This document shows positions 1 through 4,027 of a stretch of 5,237 nucleotides of DNA, piece after piece. Under the pieces are notes generated by a model. That model saw only the letters and a list, made by a program, of their open reading frames with translations, did no database searches and had not been told where the DNA came from. Source of the DNA: an uncultured Eggerthellaceae bacterium (GTDB taxonomy: Bacteria; Actinomycetota; Coriobacteriia; Coriobacteriales; Eggerthellaceae); the NCBI GenBank assembly GCA_934631995.1, contig CAKTYF010000128.1, positions 1 to 5,237 of the forward strand. The letters are read 5' to 3'. The first letter of the stretch is position 1, and each line of letters starts with the position of its first letter. The position numbers and the translations under genes were made by a program.

Positions 1-207
1 CGTTTAAGGATTCTTTCAACTGCGGTTTTTAGCATGGGGAACGTTGAAAGGACGAGCCTTTACGTTTTGCGGCGCGAACTGCAGGGCGCAAGTTGGAGCT
101 CAGGGCAATGCAAAGCGAAGGGTCGTCGCGAACCCGGGAGCAACGCAAGCCAGAGCTCAAGGCGAAAGACCAGAACAAGAGCTAAAACGCAGGCGAAAGG
201 ACGAGTT
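1..207. other. 5' leader before the VTC gene, open frame but probably non-coding
   Basis: The frame of the VTC gene is open from the window edge through this leader, with an in-frame ATG at 34. I do not treat it as coding. Read in that frame it uses AGG, AGA, CGA and GGA codons that the genes downstream avoid in favour of CGC/CGT and GGC, and it gives a basic, featureless peptide. The VTC domain begins only after position 208. The leader holds three decayed copies of a GAGCT...GCGAAAG-type unit (near 95-123, 152-171 and 178-202), the last of which contains the ribosome binding site. It also has an 8-bp inverted repeat, CTTTCAAC at 13-20 against GTTGAAAG at 43-50, and a small AAAGG/CCTTT hairpin at 47-61. 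I see no convincing -35/-10 pair. An N-terminal extension or the end of an upstream gene cannot be fully excluded. Confidence 0.5.
196..201 (+). promoter_or_regulatory. Ribosome binding site of the VTC-domain gene
   Basis: AAAGGA lies 6 bases before the ATG at 208. It supports that start over the in-frame ATG at 34, which has no purine-rich site at the right distance. The surrounding 11 bases, GAAAGGACGAG (195-205), are repeated exactly at 46-56, where no start codon follows at a usable spacing. Confidence 0.7.
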
Positions 208-1074
208 ATGGAAGCATATGCAGCAACGTTCAAGCGCGTTGAGAAGAAATATTGTTTAAGCGCGGAGCAATACCGCACGATGTTAATGATCACGCAGCAG
301 TTTTTGAAGCCCGACGATTATCCAAAAACGGTGGTGAGCAGCCTTTACTTCGATACCCCCGAAAATCAGCTGATCAGCCGCTCGTTGGAAAAGCCGCTGT
401 ACAAAGAGAAGCTGCGCGTGCGCTCGTATGGCATCGCTCAGCCTGATGGAAGCATTACGCCCGTTTCCGACCAAGTGTTCGTGGAGCTGAAGAAGAAGTA
501 TCGCGGCGTGGTGTATAAGCGCAGGTTGGCGCTTTCCACGGATGCGGCGCGCGCGTTTTTATCCGGCATGGATATCGATGAGGCGTGCGCGTTGTTCCCC
601 GCGGGCGTCATAGGGAAGGGGTGCGCCGCGGCAGCAGCCACTGGCGCCGCGCACGCAGCTGCCGTTGCGGCTGCTGCAGCCGCCGAGCCCGCACCGCTGC
701 AGCCGCACGAACGCCAGGTGGCGCGTGAGATTACGGCGTTCCTTCAGCGTTACCCGGGCATTCGCCCCGCCATGGTCACGCAATGCACGCGCACCGCGTG
801 GGCCGAGCCGGGAAATCCGGGGTGCTCGCTGCGCATCACGTTTGACTCCCAGCTGCGTGCGGGGCATCCCGCGGGCGACCCTTTTGCCTTCCAGCTTGAC
901 GGCCGCGCTATGGACCTTTTGCGCCCCGGTCAGGTGCTCATGGAAATCAAGCAAGGCGGCGGCATGCCGTTTTGGCTGGTCAACGTGCTTTCCGAGAATC
1001 AGATTTATCCGCGTTCCTTTTCGAAATATGGAACGGCATACGAAAAAGAGCAGAAGGAGCTGAAACATGCTTGA
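208..1074 (+). CDS. VTC-domain protein, putative polyphosphate polymerase
   Basis: This 288-residue protein matches the VTC domain along its whole length. In yeast Vtc4 that domain makes polyphosphate from ATP inside a basic beta-barrel tunnel. Visible family landmarks in order are RVEKKY (10-15), LYFDTPEN (46-53), KLRVRSYG (68-75), VELKKKYRGVVYKRR (92-106), RPAMVTQCTR (186-195), LRITFD (208-213), LMEIK (244-248) and FSKYG (271-275). By analogy to Vtc4, R70 and R72, the 95-97 and 104-106 basic clusters, and R195 would line the phosphate tunnel, and E246 would hold the metal. These assignments are inferred from motifs, not from an alignment. There is no SPX domain, signal peptide or membrane segment, so it is probably cytoplasmic. 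An Ala-rich insertion (about 138-168) sits mid-domain. The gene overlaps the membrane-protein gene downstream by 8 bases, which suggests coupled translation. Bacterial members are often annotated as polyphosphate polymerases, but the product here is unproven. Confidence 0.9.
   Translation: MEAYAATFKRVEKKYCLSAEQYRTMLMITQQFLKPDDYPKTVVSSLYFDTPENQLISRSLEKPLYKEKLRVRSYGIAQPDGSITPVSDQVFVELKKKYRGVVYKRRLALSTDAARAFLSGMDIDEACALFPAGVIGKGCAAAAATGAAHAAAVAAAAAAEPAPLQPHERQVAREITAFLQRYPGIRPAMVTQCTRTAWAEPGNPGCSLRITFDSQLRAGHPAGDPFAFQLDGRAMDLLRPGQVLMEIKQGGGMPFWLVNVLSENQIYPRSFSKYGTAYEKEQKELKHA
1054..1059 (+). promoter_or_regulatory. Ribosome binding site of the DUF4956 gene
   Basis: AAGGAG lies inside the end of the VTC gene, 7 bases before the ATG at 1067. 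It favours that start over the in-frame ATG at 1079, which would be 19 bases away. Confidence 0.75.
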
Positions 1075-1762
1075 TCTTATGTTTACTTCAGTTTTGGGCA
1101 GCACGGAATCGGTTGCTGCGAACGTAACAACAGGCGGATTTTTGCTATGCAGCGTAGCGTCGCTCGTTTTAGGCGCGGCGTGCGCGCTTATCTACATGTT
1201 CCGTCACAAGTATTCGCGCAACTTTGTGGTAACGCTCGCGTTGCTGCCGTTGGTGGTGCAAACGGTAATTACCCTGGTCAACGGCAACCTGGGCGCGGGT
1301 ATCGCGGTAATGGGCGTGTTCAATCTCGTGCGCTTCCGCAGTATTCCCGGCAGCGCGAAGGATATTGGCAGCGTGTTTTTCGCCATGGCGATTGGCCTGG
1401 CCACGGGCATGGGGTATTTGAGCTTGGCGGTGCTGTTCACGGCAATTATGGGCGTTGCGAATGTGGCGTACGTGCTTTCGCCGTTCGGCCACATGCAAAC
1501 GGTGGAGCGCGAGCTGCATCTTACCGTGCCAGAAGATCTGGAGTTCGAAGGCGTTTTTGAGCCCGTGCTGGAGCGCCACACGGATAGCTTCGAGCTGACC
1601 GAAGTGAAAACATCGAACATGGGCAGCTTGTATAACCTAACGTACCTGATGAAGCTGCGCGCGGATGCAAGCGTGAAAGAGCTGATGGACGAGCTGCGTT
1701 GCTATAACGGCAATCTGAAAGTGGCAATTGTCCCTGCTCAGATGACGCGCGATTCGCTGTAG
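1067..1762 (+). CDS. DUF4956 family multi-pass membrane protein
   Basis: This 231-residue protein has an N-terminal membrane half and a soluble C-terminal half. Hydrophobic segments are visible at about 24-45, 53-71, 74-88 (weaker), 101-115 and 117-137, so four or five passes are plausible. Between the third and fourth lies the conserved polar stretch FNLVRFRSIPGSAKDI (85-100), with R89, R91, K98 and D99, which is typical of DUF4956 proteins. Residues 142-231 are charged and probably cytoplasmic. Their alternating strand and helix pattern, ending in a hydrophobic strand (LKVAIVPAQ), could be a small ferredoxin-like fold, but this is inference. DUF4956 genes are commonly found beside VTC-domain genes, and the 8-base overlap here (ATG inside the previous gene's last codons) supports joint function. 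A channel or anchor for the polymer made by the VTC protein is an attractive role, comparable to the membrane subunits of the yeast VTC complex. No biochemical function is established for the family. Confidence 0.88.
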   Translation: MLDLMFTSVLGSTESVAANVTTGGFLLCSVASLVLGAACALIYMFRHKYSRNFVVTLALLPLVVQTVITLVNGNLGAGIAVMGVFNLVRFRSIPGSAKDIGSVFFAMAIGLATGMGYLSLAVLFTAIMGVANVAYVLSPFGHMQTVERELHLTVPEDLEFEGVFEPVLERHTDSFELTEVKTSNMGSLYNLTYLMKLRADASVKELMDELRCYNGNLKVAIVPAQMTRDSL

Positions 1763-1785
1763 CGCTGCAGAACGTTGCAGAAAAC

Positions 1786-1791
1786 AGGGAG
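1786..1791 (+). promoter_or_regulatory. Ribosome binding site of the beta-helix lipoprotein gene
   Basis: AGGGAG ends 9 bases before the ATG at 1801. The alternative ATG at 1792 directly abuts this site with no spacer, so 1801 is the better start. It also gives a classical MKKRE signal-peptide beginning. Confidence 0.7.
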
Positions 1792-1800
1792 ATGATACCT

Positions 1801-3552
1801 ATGAAGAAACGGGAATTTGCCCGGACGGCTGCCTGTTGCGCGCTCAGTGTGGCGCTGGCGGCTTCGCTTTCCGGGTGTGCCGCAGCTGGTGCGGCCAGCG
1901 CGAGCGACGCAGCAAGTTCGAGCGATGTTGCGGCGACAAGTGCTGCGAGCGATGCCGCGGCAACTGATGATTTGAGCGCTTACGACCTGGAATACAGCAA
2001 ACGCGACCTGGATGCTAGCTACGATGCCACGCAGGCAACGTATATCACGCTGGCAGAAGGTGCTTCTTCCGCGGAAACGTACACGCATGGCAGCGCAGAC
2101 GGCGTTTCTATCAGCGGAAATGATATTACTATTACGCAGGCCGGCACTTATGTGCTAAGCGGAAGCTTGATCGACGGCTGCGTTTTCGTGAACATCGACA
2201 AGGAAGAAAAATGCCAGTTGGTGCTAAACGGTGTGTCCATAAGCAACGGCGACGGCCCCTGCATTTATGTTATGGCGGCGGACAAAACGTTCATCACGCT
2301 GGCCGATGGCACGCAAAACACGCTGGTCGATGGCGCGGATTACACGCTCAACGAAGACGAAGAGCCTACAGCGACTATTTTCAGCAAGGACGATCTGACG
2401 CTGAACGGTACGGGCACGCTGAGCATTACGGGCAATTATCGCCATGCCGTGCACAGCAAGGATGACCTGGTCATTACGGGCGGCACGTATGTGATTAACG
2501 CGGTTGAAGATGCACTGAACGGCAAGGATTGCCTGAAGATTTGCAACGGCACATTCGACATCACGTGTGGCGAAGATGCGCTGAAGAGCTCGAATGATAG
2601 CGAAGAAGGTCGTGGATTTGTGGCCATCGATGGTGGTGACTTCACCATTTCCGCAGGTGATGATGCTGTTCATGCGGAAACGCTCATGCGTATTACTGCT
2701 GGCACGGTGAATATCCTGACGTGCTATGAAGGCTACGAAGGTGCGGTGGTGCGCATCGATGGCGGCACGACGAGCATTGTTGCAAGCGATGATGGTATTA
2801 ACGCGGCAAGCGGATCATCGTCGGAAGGCGGCATGCCGATGGACAGCGGTGGTCGCGGCGGCGCCGGCGGGCCGGATGCGGGCGCGGGCGCCGGTGGTGC
2901 CAGCGGGCTAGGTGCGGGTGGCGCTGCGGGTGGCGCCGGCGCGAGCAGCCCGAGCGATGCCGGCGCTGCTGCCCCAGGCGATTCGGGCGCTGGTGTTGCC
3001 CCGGGTAGCGCTTCGGGTGCGTCTGAAGGCGCGGGCGCGAGTGCTTCGACCCGCAAAGTTGTCGTAGCAGGCGGTACTACGTACGTTTCCGCTGGTGGCG
3101 ATGGCATCGACAGCAATGGAAGCGTTGAAGTGAGCGGCGGTGTGCTCATCGTGGAGGGCCCTACGTCCAACGCGGATAGCTTCTTCGATTACGATTCCTC
3201 GGCAACCATCACAGGCGGCACGGTGCTCATGGTGGGCTCTGCCGGCATGGCGCAAAGCTTCACGGGCGGCACGCAAGCATTTGCGATGGCTTCGGCGAGT
3301 GGAAGCGCAGGTCAAACCGTCATCTTGCAGGATGCGCAAGGAAACGAGGTCGCGTCGTTTGCGGCAACGAAGAACTTCCAGGTGGTTTTGGCAAGCGCGC
3401 ACGCCGCAGCGGAAGGTGATACGCTCACGGTGAAAATCGGTAGCACGGAAACCGCGCTGACCGCATCGACCACAGCAACGACCAGCGGCTTCGGCGCAGG
3501 TGGCGGACGCGGCGGCGACATGGGCGGTGGACGCGGCGGCAATCGCAGCTGA
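1801..3552 (+). CDS. Parallel beta-helix lipoprotein, carbohydrate-binding (Cthe_2159-like)
   Basis: This 583-residue protein is probably lipid-anchored on the outer face of the membrane. It has a basic n-region, a hydrophobic core and the lipobox LSGC (23-26), which makes C26 the lipidated residue. An Ala/Ser/Asp-rich linker follows to about residue 57. From roughly 95 to 337 it consists of solenoid rungs of about 20-25 residues with a recurring GGxxxIxAxxD(D/E)(A/G)(I/L) pattern. Acidic turns lie at E236-D237, E258-D259, D287-D288 and D330-D331, and the repeats resume after the insertion with D435. This matches the carbohydrate-binding domain family that includes Clostridium thermocellum Cthe_2159, a calcium-containing beta-helix reported to bind cellulose and polygalacturonate. 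A Gly/Ala/Ser-rich insertion covers about 341-417, and the C-terminus is a Gly/Arg tail (564-583). It lies 38 bases after the DUF4956 gene with no terminator between them, so it is probably the last gene of that operon. The ligand is unknown: it could be a glycan or the polyanion made by the neighbours. Confidence 0.88.
   Translation: MKKREFARTAACCALSVALAASLSGCAAAGAASASDAASSSDVAATSAASDAAATDDLSAYDLEYSKRDLDASYDATQATYITLAEGASSAETYTHGSADGVSISGNDITITQAGTYVLSGSLIDGCVFVNIDKEEKCQLVLNGVSISNGDGPCIYVMAADKTFITLADGTQNTLVDGADYTLNEDEEPTATIFSKDDLTLNGTGTLSITGNYRHAVHSKDDLVITGGTYVINAVEDALNGKDCLKICNGTFDITCGEDALKSSNDSEEGRGFVAIDGGDFTISAGDDAVHAETLMRITAGTVNILTCYEGYEGAVVRIDGGTTSIVASDDGINAASGSSSEGGMPMDSGGRGGAGGPDAGAGAGGASGLGAGGAAGGAGASSPSDAGAAAPGDSGAGVAPGSASGASEGAGASASTRKVVVAGGTTYVSAGGDGIDSNGSVEVSGGVLIVEGPTSNADSFFDYDSSATITGGTVLMVGSAGMAQSFTGGTQAFAMASASGSAGQTVILQDAQGNEVASFAATKNFQVVLASAHAAAEGDTLTVKIGSTETALTASTTATTSGFGAGGGRGGDMGGGRGGNRS
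2821..3051 (+). repeat. Gly/Ala/Ser-rich low-complexity insertion in the beta-helix
   Basis: Residues 341-417 of the lipoprotein consist almost wholly of Gly, Ala and Ser, with occasional Pro and Asp. The DNA is a run of GGC/GGT/GCG-type codons that is clearly more GC-rich than its flanks. Solenoid rungs occur on both sides (ASDDGINAAS before, RKVVVAGGTTYVSAGGDGID after), so it is an in-frame loop and not the protein's end. Such tracts change length easily by slippage. Confidence 0.8.
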
Positions 3553-3558
3553 TTTGCC

Positions 3559-3589
3559 TGTTGACAAATTACCCCACCTTTTGTCAACA
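3559..3589. promoter_or_regulatory. 10-bp perfect inverted repeat, possible operator or weak terminator
   Basis: TGTTGACAAA (3559-3568) pairs perfectly with TTTGTCAACA (3580-3589) across an 11-base spacer, beginning 7 bases after the lipoprotein stop codon. The stem is AT-rich and no T-run follows, so it is a poor intrinsic terminator. It could be a protein-binding dyad or a 3'-end stabilising hairpin. TTGACA within it resembles a -35 box, but no good -10 lies at 16-18 bases. Confidence 0.45.
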
Positions 3590-3608
3590 ATCCTTGCCGG
3601 CGGATACC
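3588..3608 (+). repeat. 21-base direct repeat, copy 1
   Basis: This copy matches positions 3855-3875 at 19 of 21 bases, with a core of CAATCCTTGC followed by GGCGGAT. The two differences are both transitions (C/T at the 11th base and A/G at the 19th). It partly overlaps the end of the 3559-3589 dyad. Confidence 0.6.
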
Positions 3609-3611
3609 GCT

Positions 3612-3682
3612 GTTGCCAATCAAAGCCTTAACTCGGATTGCTGCCCCAGCATTTAATCGCTTGGCAACCAATAAGGCTTTTT
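3612..3682 (+). promoter_or_regulatory. Competing RNA stems, attenuator-like or pseudoknot element
   Basis: Two perfect stems cross each other. GTTGCCAA (3612-3619) pairs with TTGGCAAC (3661-3668). AAAGCCTTA (3622-3630) pairs with TAAGGCTTT (3672-3680), and this second stem runs straight into a T-tract (3678-3682). The arm order is A-B-A'-B', so the stems are either mutually exclusive or knotted. A third hairpin fits inside both: GATT (3636-3639) with AATC (3655-3658), stacked on GCTG (3640-3643) with CAGC (3647-3650) around a CCC loop. This is the layout of a terminator/antiterminator switch, yet no gene follows closely: the strong terminator at 3710 comes next. I do not recognise a known riboswitch class. 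A structured 3' end or a small RNA is also possible. Confidence 0.35.
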
Positions 3683-3709
3683 GTTGCTTACAATGTAATA
3701 GTACTCTGC

Positions 3710-3741
3710 AAGACCCCTGGTTGCGCCGGGGGTCTTTTCTT
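3710..3741 (+). terminator. Strong Rho-independent terminator
   Basis: AAGACCCCTGG (3710-3720) pairs with CCGGGGGTCTT (3726-3736) as an 11-bp stem with one G-T wobble and a TTGCG loop, followed by TTCTT after the stem's own final Ts. There is no T-run on the opposite strand side, so it works for + strand transcripts. It lies 157 bases after the lipoprotein stop and probably ends the VTC operon, or a small RNA made from the gap. Confidence 0.88.
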
Positions 3742-3790
3742 CGGGACGCAATTCGGGGCACCCACTGGCAAAGGCTCGCCTTACGGCTCC

Positions 3791-3840
3791 GCTTGGATAA
3801 TGCATCTTCTTTCCTGAAGCCCGCTCAATTTATCCAAAGC
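3791..3840. other. Long-loop hairpin in the gap
   Basis: GCTTGGATAA (3791-3800) pairs with TTATCCAAAGC (3830-3840) with a single bulged A and a 29-base loop. No T-run follows. It lies in sequence with no coding character and just before the second copy of the 21-base repeat. Function is unknown. Confidence 0.3.
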
Positions 3841-3854
3841 GTCGCAGTTCGGCT

Positions 3855-3875
3855 CAATCCTTGCTGGCGGATGCC
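3855..3875 (+). repeat. 21-base direct repeat, copy 2
   Basis: This is the second copy of the repeat at 3588-3608, with 19 of 21 bases identical and a start-to-start distance of 267 bases. Similarity fades quickly outside the 21 bases on both sides. Confidence 0.6.
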
Positions 3876-3888
3876 CTCTAAAGACCGC

Positions 3889-3905
3889 GAAGGCTGCGTG
3901 CCTTC
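3889..3905. other. Short perfect hairpin
   Basis: GAAGGC (3889-3894) pairs with GCCTTC (3900-3905) around a TGCGT loop. No T-tract follows, so it is not a terminator. It lies about 120 bases before the serine dehydratase start and may be part of an intergenic repeat. Confidence 0.3.
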
Positions 3906-4014
3906 CCTTAGTCGATAAGCACGCGCGGCGGCACGCTCTCGAAAGATTTGCCCGTTCGTTGGGCCGTGTGCGATTCCGGCGGCAAAAAGAGTATCCTGAC
4001 AGGGGAAAGAAGCG

Positions 4015-4020
4015 AAAGGA
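4015..4020 (+). promoter_or_regulatory. Ribosome binding site of the serine dehydratase gene
   Basis: AAAGGA lies 7 bases before the ATG at 4028, which favours it over the in-frame ATG at 4037 (16 bases away). Confidence 0.7.
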
Positions 4021-4027
4021 AACAGCC

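Larger units (their letters stand above)
3553..4027. other. 475-base gene-free gap rich in dyads
   Basis: I see no credible protein gene here. The open frames at 3613-3918 (+) and 3781-4029 (-) have no family motif, run through the terminator or into the serine dehydratase start, and lack ribosome binding sites. The gap holds, in order, a 10-bp inverted repeat, a region of competing stems, an intrinsic terminator, a hairpin at 3791-3840, the second copy of a 21-base repeat, a hairpin at 3889-3905, and the leader of the serine dehydratase gene. No tRNA cloverleaf or CRISPR repeat is visible. Confidence 0.7.

Noticed and set aside
13..50. CTTTCAAC/GTTGAAAG inverted repeat as a terminator of an upstream gene
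   Set aside because: 8-bp AT-rich stem with a 22-base loop and no T-run after it; mentioned only as part of the leader.
34..207. N-terminal extension of the VTC protein from the ATG at 34
   Set aside because: No ribosome binding site at a suitable distance, rare-type Arg codons unlike the genes, and the family domain starts right after 208, which has a good site.
559..1104. 181-codon open frame on the - strand
   Set aside because: Antisense to the VTC gene, whose motifs are unmistakable.
1765..1780. CTGCA/TGCAG hairpin between the DUF4956 and lipoprotein genes
   Set aside because: Only five pairs with no T-run; too weak for a terminator, and it can easily be chance.
2733..3170. 145-codon Pro/Ala-rich open frame on the - strand
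   Set aside because: It mirrors the Gly/Ala-rich insertion of the lipoprotein and has no independent support.
3613..3918. 101-codon open frame on the + strand in the gap
   Set aside because: It runs straight through the strong terminator, has no ribosome binding site and no recognisable motif.
3992..3997. TATCCT as -10 box of the serine dehydratase gene
   Set aside because: Position is plausible, but no acceptable -35 lies 16-18 bases upstream.
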